This document shows, piece by piece, positions 47,235 to 55,085 of a stretch of 64,000 nt of DNA. Positions within the stretch are counted from its first letter, which is position 1, and every line of letters begins with the position of its first letter. The notes under the pieces are model-generated. The model did no database searches and had not been told where the DNA came from. It saw only the letters and a program-made list of their open reading frames with translations. The stretch spans positions 248,001-312,000 of the forward strand of contig JAFKLY010000006.1 of the NCBI GenBank assembly GCA_017304655.1, written 5' to 3'. The stretch comes from Sphingomonas sp. Its GTDB lineage: Bacteria > Pseudomonadota > Alphaproteobacteria > Sphingomonadales > Sphingomonadaceae. The translations under genes were made by a program, and so were the position numbers.

Positions 47235-48317
47235 TCATCGATGAGTATCAGCGGGTCCCGGCCTCACGACCGCAAGACGGTCGCTCTGGTACGACCCCAG
47301 CCAAAGCGCGTGATTGACCAGCGCCGCTGACGACAAGCCATTGAAGTCAGGCTCTGGCGCCCCTTCGGCCAGAGTTTCGATGCTTTGACGTTTGAGATCG
47401 ACTTCGCCGACTACCCAGCCGCGATGGCAGGTCATGGGATCGGCGACACCGTCGATCACCTTGCGCAAGCCGCCGCAGGCCGGCTCGTCCAGACGCATGC
47501 CGGCGAGGAGCAGGCGGCCGCCGGTCCAGTGGATGTTGTCCGGCATGAAACCCGGCGCCTCAATGCGGGCGAGGGGCGTGCGCGTATCGGCGCGATCGAA
47601 CACGACGACGCTGTGCCAGCCGAACGCGACGACATAGAAGCGGCGCTGGTCCAGGTCGGTTTCGATGCCATTGTTTCCGGGCAGCTCGGTGCCGGGGAGC
47701 AGCATGAATTCCTTGTCGCCGGGACGCCATTGCCAGACCCCGCCGGTGATGCGGCCCTGCACGAAATCGGCGATCGTAGTGCCGGGACGCGTGAGGACCG
47801 TCACCAGGATCGTGCCGTCGGCAAAGCTCGCAACGCTGTTGCCGACCTGCCCGGACGGCATGAGCAGGCAGCCACGCCATGTCAGCCGGGGCGCGCCACG
47901 CCCGGTCCTGACGTCAAATATCTCGATCGATTCCCGGCCGCCATGATTGACGACGAGCAGGCGCGACCGATCCGCCGACAGGCGCCGCAGCGACAGGCCG
48001 CGCGCGTTGAACGCAGCCGGATCGACCGGGCCGGGACAATCCGGGAAGGCCCGCCGATCGGGATCAATCTGGGTCGGGTCGCCGCGATACCAGAACCGGG
48101 AATTGCGCGCGTGAGTGTCGACCAGCTTCAGCCCGGCGCCCGGCGCGAAGCCGCTTGCGATCAGCCATTTGCTGTGCGGGATGGCAATCACGTCTTCGGG
48201 CTTTTGCGGCCCGCAGACATAGTCGAGCCTGGTCCCGGCAGCACAGTCCGTCGCAGGCTGCGCTTGCCCCGCCGAGCCAAGGCCGAGAAGCAACGCGGCG
48301 GCGAACCAGCCCATCAT
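47235..48317 (-). CDS. Secreted SMP-30/gluconolactonase-like beta-propeller
   Basis: 360 residues: signal peptide (about 1-19, GSAGQAQ) and a beta-propeller with repeated strand patterns (LSLRRLSADRSRLLVVNHG, SVASFADGTILVT, GNNGIETDLDQRRFYVV, FMPDNIHWTGGRLLLAG). The GNNGIETD and PDNI elements resemble the metal-site positions of SMP-30 family lactonases. It may hydrolyse a lactone or bind a ligand; the reaction is unknown. Cys pairs at both ends (YVCGPQ, EPACGG, MTCHRG) suggest disulfides. The start at 48317 lies 4 bases after the carboxylesterase stop. Last gene of a four-gene operon. Confidence 0.75.
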   Translation of the reverse strand: MMGWFAAALLLGLGSAGQAQPATDCAAGTRLDYVCGPQKPEDVIAIPHSKWLIASGFAPGAGLKLVDTHARNSRFWYRGDPTQIDPDRRAFPDCPGPVDPAAFNARGLSLRRLSADRSRLLVVNHGGRESIEIFDVRTGRGAPRLTWRGCLLMPSGQVGNSVASFADGTILVTVLTRPGTTIADFVQGRITGGVWQWRPGDKEFMLLPGTELPGNNGIETDLDQRRFYVVAFGWHSVVVFDRADTRTPLARIEAPGFMPDNIHWTGGRLLLAGMRLDEPACGGLRKVIDGVADPMTCHRGWVVGEVDLKRQSIETLAEGAPEPDFNGLSSAALVNHALWLGSYQSDRLAVVRPGPADTHR

Positions 48318-48321
48318 CCGC

Positions 48322-49896
48322 TCAGTCGCGTGGCCTTGCGCTCTGGGAGCGCTCAGCAGCCGGCGCACTGGCAAAAAGCGCCATATCGGCGAAATGCGGC
48401 CAGGCAGTGATCCGGCTGGTGACGCCGAGTTCCATCAGCCGCGGCGAGGCAGGATTGAAAGCCGGCCATTGGCCAAGGCCGCTGCTGACAGGCTTGCCGT
48501 CGCGCGCGAAAGAGAGGAGCGCGCCGGACATCTGTGCCTCCAGCGACACATCGCCAGCCTCCCAGACGCGCGTCTGGCGGAACAGGTTCAGCGCGTCGCG
48601 CGTGCGCAGCCAGTAAGGCACGTCGCCGGTATGATAGGCGCCGACTGTCGCGGGATCATGGTCGGAGAAGCTGATGCCCGGCGCGTAAGGCTGGCGGCGC
48701 GTGAAGAGATAGGCATAAGCCGGCTGGCGGCCATCGCGCTGCTGATGGATCGCCCAGTCGGCCATCTGGCGGCCGACGGTCGAATCGCGTGCGATGTCGG
48801 CAGCGGCGCGGGCAGGATCGTTGCCGGCATAAGCGGTCAGGATGGCATCGCTCGCGCCGCCAAAGCGCGCCTGAACCGCTGTCGCCAGGGTTTCCGGCGA
48901 GGTGACTGGCCCCAGCGGGCGGAAGCTCTCGTCACGCGTGTAGCCGATGAGGACCGGCACGTCGCTTTGGCGTCCGCCGGCGAATATGTCCTCCGCCGTT
49001 CCGGTCAGCACATGGCTGTCGAGCACGATGGCGTCGCGCGGTGTCGATGCGGCAGAGACGCGATCGCCGGGTAGCGCGCGCAGCTCCGCCAGCGACTTTG
49101 CGCCCAGTTCCTTCTGCAGCGCCAGTCCCTGCGTCTCTGCCTTGGCGAGGGGGGCCGGGCCGATCATCCCGCCAAACGCGCTGCCGCTCATGCCGACGAC
49201 GCGCTGGAACAGGCCCTTGGCGAGCGGACTGATCTGCAGGAGCGCCACGGACATGGCGCCGGCGGACTGGCCGACGATCGTCACATTCTCCGGATCGCCG
49301 CCGAATTTGGCGATGTTGCGCTTGACCCATTGCAAGCCGGCGATCTGGTCCATCAGACCGTAATTGCCCGAGCCGCCATAGCCCGATTCCTTGCTGAGAT
49401 CGGGATGGGCAAGGAAACCGAGCGGGCCGACCCGATAGGCGAGATTGACGCGCACGACGCCGGCGCGGGCCAGCGGCTCGCCGGAATAATTGGCCATACT
49501 CGCCGAGCCGATGTTGAACCCGCCGCCATAGATCCAGACGATGACCGGCGCCTTCTTCGCCCCCTTGGGCGCCCAGATGTTGAGATAGAGGCAATCCTCG
49601 CTGGTCGCTTCATTGCCGAAATAATGATTCTGGGTCGATCCGCGCAGGGGCTGCAGGCATTCCGGCGCGTAGCGATCGGCATGATAGGTGCCTGCCCACG
49701 GCTTTACGGGCTGCGGCGGCTGCCAGCGCAGGTCACGCAAAGGCGGCGCTGCGAACGGCACGCCGAGCCACGCATCGATCCCGCCGGTCAGCTGGATGCC
49801 ATCGATCTGGCCGCCATCCACCGGGACAGGCTGCGCCCCGGCGGCGGAGGCCAGCGCCATGGCGAGAACCGGCCAGAGCCTGCGCCAGCCCTTCAT
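48322..49896 (-). CDS. Type B carboxylesterase (third copy, standard Sec signal)
   Basis: 524 residues: Sec signal (ALASAAGAQ), the core with IYGGGFN, nucleophile Ser at about 211 in VGQSAGA, acid Glu at about 327 (YTRDE) and His in AYHTGDVPYWLR. Closer to the para-nitrobenzyl esterase/cholinesterase type than the two twin-arginine copies, with a conserved SEDCLYLNIWAP. Its ATG overlaps the preceding hydrolase stop by four bases (ATGA). It lies inside the operon with the dehydroshikimate dehydratase-like gene. Confidence 0.92.
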   Translation of the reverse strand: MKGWRRLWPVLAMALASAAGAQPVPVDGGQIDGIQLTGGIDAWLGVPFAAPPLRDLRWQPPQPVKPWAGTYHADRYAPECLQPLRGSTQNHYFGNEATSEDCLYLNIWAPKGAKKAPVIVWIYGGGFNIGSASMANYSGEPLARAGVVRVNLAYRVGPLGFLAHPDLSKESGYGGSGNYGLMDQIAGLQWVKRNIAKFGGDPENVTIVGQSAGAMSVALLQISPLAKGLFQRVVGMSGSAFGGMIGPAPLAKAETQGLALQKELGAKSLAELRALPGDRVSAASTPRDAIVLDSHVLTGTAEDIFAGGRQSDVPVLIGYTRDESFRPLGPVTSPETLATAVQARFGGASDAILTAYAGNDPARAAADIARDSTVGRQMADWAIHQQRDGRQPAYAYLFTRRQPYAPGISFSDHDPATVGAYHTGDVPYWLRTRDALNLFRQTRVWEAGDVSLEAQMSGALLSFARDGKPVSSGLGQWPAFNPASPRLMELGVTSRITAWPHFADMALFASAPAAERSQSARPRD

Positions 49897-50879
49897 TTCG
49901 TCGGCACGCCGAGCTTGGCATGGAAGAAATCGAACGTGGCGTTCACGGCCTTGAGTGATGCATCGCGCGTTGCCTGCGGCGTCTTGCCGATGAAGCTGTG
50001 ATCGACGCCGGGAATGTAGATCGCTTCGACGGGCACGCCCGCCTTGCGCAGCGCCGCCTCGCCCAGATGGGATTGCTCGACGGGAACCGTCTTGTCCTCA
50101 TTGCCATGGATCAGCAGAAAGGGCGGGGTCTTGGCGTTGATATACGTGACTGGGCTGACGGACGCGATCTGCTCGGCCGTGCAGACCGTTTCGCATCCGA
50201 GCAGGCGCTTGCCGGCGCTGTTGCCATCCGGCGCCGTGCTCATGCCGGCAAAGTCGAACACGCCATACCAGGTGACAGCGGCCTGCACGCAGCCATCCTG
50301 CGCCGAGGCGGGGTCAAGCGTCGTGTTCTGGCAGGTCGCCGCCGTCAGGGCGGTCAGATGCCCGCCGGCCGATCCGCCCCAGACGCCGACGCGCTTCGGG
50401 TCGATCCGATATTGCGCGGCATGAGCGCGCAGGAAGCGCAGTGCCGCATTGCTGTCCTGCAGCGCCGCGGGATAGCGCGCTTCGCCGGACAGGCGATATT
50501 CGAGGCTGGCGACCGTGAAGCCCTCCGCTGCCAGGGACGCGAGTACCTTGGGGAAGTCGGCGAACGCGCCGGAGTGGCGCGTGTGGCCGCTCACCCAGCC
50601 GCCGCCATGGATGTAGAGGATCAGCGGATGCGGGCCGGGCGTCTTCGGCACATAGACATCGACGATCTGCGGCCGATAGCCGGTTATCGTCTGATAGACC
50701 ACGTCGCGATAGGCCATGACGCCGCCGGGAAAGGCGACAGGCGGGTTAGGGAATTTGTCTTCCAGCACTGGCGCTGCTGCGGTCGGAAAGACGCGATTGC
50801 CCGGTGCTGCTGCCAGCGTGGCTGACAGGCACGATAGCAGGATGGCGGCGCCGATACGCGTGACGGCCGTTTGGCTCAT
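49893..50879 (-). CDS. Secreted alpha/beta hydrolase (BD-FAE/acetyl esterase-like)
   Basis: 328 residues: signal peptide (about 1-24), oxyanion motif YIHGGGWVSG, nucleophile Ser in VWGGSAGGH (about 170-178), acid Asp near HGNEDKTVPV and His in PGVDHSFIGK. The family includes BD-FAE and xylan acetylesterases, which split phenolic or acetyl esters. Cys residues near CQNTT, GCVQA and CETVC suggest disulfides. It lies 12 bases after the dehydratase/HPPD-like gene and overlaps the carboxylesterase gene by four bases. Confidence 0.9.
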   Translation of the reverse strand: MSQTAVTRIGAAILLSCLSATLAAAPGNRVFPTAAAPVLEDKFPNPPVAFPGGVMAYRDVVYQTITGYRPQIVDVYVPKTPGPHPLILYIHGGGWVSGHTRHSGAFADFPKVLASLAAEGFTVASLEYRLSGEARYPAALQDSNAALRFLRAHAAQYRIDPKRVGVWGGSAGGHLTALTAATCQNTTLDPASAQDGCVQAAVTWYGVFDFAGMSTAPDGNSAGKRLLGCETVCTAEQIASVSPVTYINAKTPPFLLIHGNEDKTVPVEQSHLGEAALRKAGVPVEAIYIPGVDHSFIGKTPQATRDASLKAVNATFDFFHAKLGVPTK

Positions 50880-50891
50880 AATCTCTCTCCC

Positions 50892-52751
50892 TCAGTCCAG
50901 AAATTCCGGCTTATGTCTTGCTTGGGCGGCGAGCCGGATGGGCGCGTTGACGGCGCCGTAGCCGTCATAGTTCCGCCGCTCGACGATCTCGAAGAACACG
51001 CGCCGCGCAAAGGCACGACTGTAAAATTGGAGATATTCCGCTTCGCCATCGCGATCGTACAGGATGTCGGCGGCCGCCATGCGATCGGTCAGGGCGGGAT
51101 CGAGGCCCCAGCGCGCTTCCTGATCGTCATAATAATTGTGCGGGATGTCGAGGCGCTCCAGCCCGTCCGCCTTGGCCTGCTCCGCCACCGCGAAGATGTC
51201 CTGCGTCTCAAAGGCGATATGCTGGACGCCCGCGCCGAAATAGTTCTGGATGAAGCGGGAGGAGAGCGACTGCGCCGCCAGCGAGCCGTTGAGCGTGATG
51301 CGCATGGCGCGATCCGGCGTCTGCACGGCCTGGCTCTGCACGAGGCCCATCGGGTCGGCGATTTCCAGCTGCGGCGTCTTGCGCACGTCGAACAGCCCGA
51401 CATAGAAGAGCAGCCAGCTCAGAAATTCCTCATATTGCATGGTCTGTGCGACATGATCGATGCGAGAGAGGAGCGGGGGCGCTTCGGCTTCCAGCACTGT
51501 CGGAAACTCGTGCGCCCACATCGCCTCGCGCGTCGCCGCATCGACGAAATAGACGAGGCTGCCGCCCACGCCGCGCACGCTGGGGATGGGCCATTCGTCG
51601 GGCGCGACGGCCTGCTCGAAGCGCTGGATGCGAAGTGCATCGGCCCGGCCCAGCGCGGCGGGCACATCATCCACGACCACGCCGATCGCGCAAACCGAGG
51701 CACCATGCATGCTGTCGAAGCTGTGCGCGAGGCCTTCCGGTTCGCAATTGACGATGATGTTGATCGGCCCCTGTTTCCAGCGGGTCACGTCCTTGCTGCG
51801 GTGGCGCGAGACGGGACGGAAGCCGAGCGGGCGCAGCATCGTCTCCAGTGCATCCGCTTCCTCATGACTGGCGGCGAACTCGATGAACTCGATGCCCGAT
51901 GTCGTGACGCGGGGCGGCATGTCGGTCTGGAAACCGGATGGTTTGGTAATGCCGCCCTCGAGGATCTTGAGCGAGCGATAGCCATCCAGCGCGACGCTGG
52001 TCGCCGAGCCTGCACGGAAGCGGTCGTTGAAGATTTCGAGGCTCCAGTAGCCCTCGTAACCGATGCGCCGGATCGCGTCGGCCCAGTCATCGAGCGGAAA
52101 CTCGCCCTGGCCCGGCATCGATCGGAAGTGGCGGCTCCAGCTCAGATGATCCATCTCGAGCACCGGCGCATCGGCGACCTGCACGATGAAGAGCTTCTCC
52201 GGCCTTATATCCCCGATGCTGCTGGACGGGATGCCCCGCGCCAGCGAGTGGAAGCTGTCGAGCACGAGACCGAGCGCGGGATGATCGACATCGCGGACCA
52301 GCGCCCAGGCATCGCGATGGTCGTTGACGTGCCGACCCCAGGCCAGCGCCTCATAGCCGATTCGCAGACCGCGCTTGGCTGCACGCTCGCCGGCCTCGTG
52401 AAGATCGGCGATCATCCGTGCGCGATCGCTTTCGGCGAGCGGCGAGCAGCTGGAGCAGACCAGAAGCAGATCGGTGCCGAGTTCGGCCATCACGTCGAAC
52501 TTGCGTTCCAGCCGATCGAAGGCGCGGGTGCGCTGTGGCTCGGGCAGACCTTCCAGGTCGCGAAAGGGCTGGAACATGGTGCAGGCAAGACCCAGGTCGC
52601 CCATGAGTTTGGCGACGTCGCGCGCGCTCAGATGAGTCGAGAGAAGGTCATTCTCGAAAATCTCGGCGCCGTCGAACCCGGCGGCGGCAATGGCTCGCAG
52701 CTTCGCATCAAGCGCGCCGCTGATTGAGACGGTTGCGATCGAGGTCTTCAT
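50892..52751 (-). CDS. 3-dehydroshikimate dehydratase/HPPD-like fusion (QsuB/QuiC type)
   Basis: 619 residues. The N-terminal TIM barrel (about 1-280) has sugar-isomerase-type metal ligands: Glu in IGYEALAWG, Asp in LVLDSFHSL and Glu in WSLEIFNDRF. This is the 3-dehydroshikimate dehydratase fold, giving protocatechuate. The C-terminal part (about 290-610) is HPPD-like, with vicinal-oxygen-chelate His in SRIDHVAQT and QHIAFETQD and Glu in FFEIVERR. The 620-residue two-domain layout matches QsuB of Corynebacterium and QuiC1 of Pseudomonas. The start MKTSIAT at 52751 is set by homology; the frame extends to 52865. Confidence 0.9.
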   Translation of the reverse strand: MKTSIATVSISGALDAKLRAIAAAGFDGAEIFENDLLSTHLSARDVAKLMGDLGLACTMFQPFRDLEGLPEPQRTRAFDRLERKFDVMAELGTDLLLVCSSCSPLAESDRARMIADLHEAGERAAKRGLRIGYEALAWGRHVNDHRDAWALVRDVDHPALGLVLDSFHSLARGIPSSSIGDIRPEKLFIVQVADAPVLEMDHLSWSRHFRSMPGQGEFPLDDWADAIRRIGYEGYWSLEIFNDRFRAGSATSVALDGYRSLKILEGGITKPSGFQTDMPPRVTTSGIEFIEFAASHEEADALETMLRPLGFRPVSRHRSKDVTRWKQGPINIIVNCEPEGLAHSFDSMHGASVCAIGVVVDDVPAALGRADALRIQRFEQAVAPDEWPIPSVRGVGGSLVYFVDAATREAMWAHEFPTVLEAEAPPLLSRIDHVAQTMQYEEFLSWLLFYVGLFDVRKTPQLEIADPMGLVQSQAVQTPDRAMRITLNGSLAAQSLSSRFIQNYFGAGVQHIAFETQDIFAVAEQAKADGLERLDIPHNYYDDQEARWGLDPALTDRMAAADILYDRDGEAEYLQFYSRAFARRVFFEIVERRNYDGYGAVNAPIRLAAQARHKPEFLD

Positions 52752-53055
52752 CGCGCTTGCCGCATCCTCTGCCCATGATGCCGGCTTCGATTGGCCGGCT
52801 TGCAATCGCCTATCACGATAATTGCGTTGACAAAAGCAGAAATGATAGGGACTAGTTCGTTCCATAAATGAAGGAGCGGGACGACGTGGGCGGTCATGAT
52901 CGACTGACGATCATAGATGTCGGAGAACGGGCATTTTTCCTGTCTGTCGGCCCATTTCTCTTGCAGACCGCGCGTCCGTCTGGCGTTAACGCTCAGCTTT
53001 CACGCGGCGCGTCCCTCGACGCTGGCCGTGTCCGACAAGAGCCGAGGTGACGCCA
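52752..53055. other. Divergent regulatory gap between the dehydratase and TetR genes
   Basis: 304 bases with no supported gene; a 60-residue frame at 52868-53050 lacks protein-like character. It holds an inverted repeat CCTATCA (52809-52815)/TGATAGG (52843-52849) flanking a TTGACA at 52827-52832, and the conserved box at 52851-52871. Confidence 0.7.
52851..52871 (+). promoter_or_regulatory. TetR-type operator/promoter box, copy 1
   Basis: The 21-bp box ACTAGTTCGT-TC-CATAAATGA matches the box at 55020-55040 at 19 of 21 positions. It is preceded by GGG, giving a near-palindromic GGGACTAGTTCGTTCC. Located 185 bases before the tetR start and 100 bases before the divergent dehydratase gene. Confidence 0.65.
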
Positions 53056-53712
53056 ATGACACAGACCGCCAAAGAGCCGAAGCCACCGCGGCGATCCCAT
53101 GCGGAATCGCGCGAGCAGGCGATCAGTCAGATCGTCGACATCGCGACGCAGGAGTTCGTGGAAAAGGGGCTGGCCGGCGCGCGGATCGACGAGATTGCCG
53201 GCAAGGCGACCAAGCGGAAGATCTATTATTATTTCGAGGGCAAGGACGAGCTCTACCGTGCAGTGCTGGAGCGGGCCTATCGCCGTGTGCGCGAGAGCGA
53301 AGGGGGCGTCGATATCGAGTCAGGCACGGCCGCCGAAGCGCTGCGCCGCCTGATCGAGCATGATGTGCGCTATCATTCGCAGCATCCCGAACTGGTGCGG
53401 CTGGTGATGAACGAGAATATTCATCGCGCCGAGCACCTCAAACAGATCGAAGGACTGCCGGCGGGGAACCATCGCGTGATCGAAATCCTGGAGAGGATCA
53501 TCGCGCGCGGCGTGGCGGAAGGTGCATTCCGGAACGGCATCGATGCGGTCGAGCTGCACATGAACATGAGCGCGCTCAGTTTTTACAACGTCTCCAACCA
53601 GTTCACCTTCGCGCACAATTTCGGGGTCGACATGACCAGCCCCGAAGCGATCGAGCGCAGGGCGAAGCAGGTCGGCGACATCATCTTGGCCTGGGTGACA
53701 AAGGCGGACTGA
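53056..53712 (+). CDS. TetR family transcriptional regulator
   Basis: 218 residues. N-terminal HTH (about 21-65) with AISQIVDIATQEFVEKG, IDEIAGKATKRKIYYYF and KDELYRAVLE, the standard TetR pattern, and a larger C-terminal ligand domain with TetR_C-like helices. GAGG 8 bases before ATG 53056 sets the start, although a GTG at 53047 is in frame. It is divergent from the dehydratase-hydrolase operon and upstream of an MFS gene and TonB receptor 3. It is the obvious reader of the shared box. Confidence 0.93.
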   Translation: MTQTAKEPKPPRRSHAESREQAISQIVDIATQEFVEKGLAGARIDEIAGKATKRKIYYYFEGKDELYRAVLERAYRRVRESEGGVDIESGTAAEALRRLIEHDVRYHSQHPELVRLVMNENIHRAEHLKQIEGLPAGNHRVIEILERIIARGVAEGAFRNGIDAVELHMNMSALSFYNVSNQFTFAHNFGVDMTSPEAIERRAKQVGDIILAWVTKAD

Positions 53713-53781
53713 CCTCTTGCCGGTCCACGGCGAGCAGATCCGATCCTGCACTCAGGCAATGACCTTGAAGGAGGAGAGGAT

Positions 53782-55014
53782 ATGGCTGTCGTTGCAATGG
53801 GCGAGGTCGCCGCCGGACCAGAGCGGTGGACGCTGCGCGCATTCGCGGTCGTTGCCCTGTGTTTCGCCATCAACATGGCGGACGGCATCGACGTCACCAT
53901 CCTCTCCTTCATCGCGCCGCGGCTGCAATCGGACTGGGCGATCAGGGCGGACACGATGGGCACGCTGTTCAGTGCCGGCCTGCTCGGCATGGCGATCGGC
54001 GGCATGTTTGTCGCGCCGCTGGCCGATCGACTGGGAAGGCGTCCGATCATCCTGACGGCGCTTGCGCTGATGTCGCTCGGTATGATCGCCAGCGGCTTCG
54101 TCACGAGTGTCACGCAGCTGTTCGCCCTGCGCGTGCTGGTTGGAACCGGAATCGGCACTGTGCTGGCGGCCATGGCAGCGCTCGCGGCGGAATGCGCGCC
54201 GCCGAGCCAGCGCAATCTCGCGGTCGGCATGGTGCAGGCGGGCTATCCTTTCGCGGCGGTCTTCACCGGCCTGCTGGTCGCACATCTGCTGCCGACGCAT
54301 GGCTGGCAAGTGCTGCTCATCGGCGCGGGCGTCATCACGGTCATTCTGTTCCCCGCCGCCTGGCTGCTGTTGCCCGAGCGGGAGGCCGGCGCTGTCGCCG
54401 ATGAGTCGGCAGGCCGGGTGAGCGCGCTGTTCAGCAGCACGCTCCGCTCCCGGACACTGTTCCTGTGGGGCGCGGTCTTTTTCGGCCTCATGGTCCTCTA
54501 TTTCATCGTGAGCTGGATTCCCAAGCTTTCGATCGAGGCAGGCCTCTCGGAGACAAACGGCATCCATGCGGGCGCGCTTTATAATCTGGGCGCCTTCATC
54601 GGCACCTCGGCCATGAGCTTCCTGGCTGTCCGCGTGCCGCTCGGGCGTCTGGTGCCGGTGATGCTCACCGGCGCGGCCTTGGCGATGCTCGTCTTCGGCT
54701 CGATCACCATGTCGGTGGGCGCGACTCTGTTCGTCGCCTTCCTCATCGGGGTGCTTCTGCAGGGCGGCTATAATGGCGTGTGGCCACTGGCGGCCTCCGC
54801 TTATCCCGCAGAAGTGCGCGCGACCGGCATCGGCTGGGCGATCGGTATCGGCCGCAGCGGCGCGATCATCGGCCCGCTCATGGGCGGCTATCTCATGGCG
54901 GCAAAGGCGCCGCTCTTCCTGCTCTTCCTCGCTTATTGCGGTCCGCTGCTGCTTTGTGCGCTGTGCGTCCTGGTCGTTCACCGCGGTGCGAGGGCAGGTG
55001 TGAAAATAATTTGA
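53782..55014 (+). CDS. MFS transporter of the aromatic-acid:H+ symporter (AAHS) type
   Basis: 410 residues, 12 transmembrane helices. Helix 1 carries INMADGIDVTILSF, with the acidic pair typical of PcaK-like AAHS porters; loop 2-3 has PLADRLGRRPIIL, and loop 8-9 has VRVPLGRLVP. GAAGGAGGAGAGG precedes the ATG at 53782. Likely imports shikimate, quinate or an aromatic acid; the substrate is inferred from context. It is 69 bases after tetR and ends just before the second copy of the box. Confidence 0.9.
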   Translation: MAVVAMGEVAAGPERWTLRAFAVVALCFAINMADGIDVTILSFIAPRLQSDWAIRADTMGTLFSAGLLGMAIGGMFVAPLADRLGRRPIILTALALMSLGMIASGFVTSVTQLFALRVLVGTGIGTVLAAMAALAAECAPPSQRNLAVGMVQAGYPFAAVFTGLLVAHLLPTHGWQVLLIGAGVITVILFPAAWLLLPEREAGAVADESAGRVSALFSSTLRSRTLFLWGAVFFGLMVLYFIVSWIPKLSIEAGLSETNGIHAGALYNLGAFIGTSAMSFLAVRVPLGRLVPVMLTGAALAMLVFGSITMSVGATLFVAFLIGVLLQGGYNGVWPLAASAYPAEVRATGIGWAIGIGRSGAIIGPLMGGYLMAAKAPLFLLFLAYCGPLLLCALCVLVVHRGARAGVKII

Positions 55015-55019
55015 CCGGA

Positions 55020-55040
55020 ACTAGTTCGTAACATAAATGA
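55020..55040 (+). promoter_or_regulatory. TetR-type operator/promoter box, copy 2
   Basis: ACTAGTTCGT-AA-CATAAATGA includes the perfect palindrome GAACTAGTTC (55018-55027). A TTGACC (55011-55016) and CATAAA (55032-55037) bracket it as possible -35 and -10, though the 15-base spacing is short. It lies 45 bases before the TonB receptor 3 start. Confidence 0.7.
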
Positions 55041-55085
55041 GTCGTCGCGAGCTGACGTTGAAAGTCAGCCTTGGGAGAGATGACC

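Noticed and set aside
50871..52727. Plus-strand open frame of 618 codons
   Set aside because: Antisense to the dehydratase/HPPD-like gene, which has metal ligands and correct length; this frame has none.
52868..53050. Possible 60-codon gene starting in the shared box
   Set aside because: Its ATG is part of the conserved box, the protein has no recognisable features, and it would end just before tetR.
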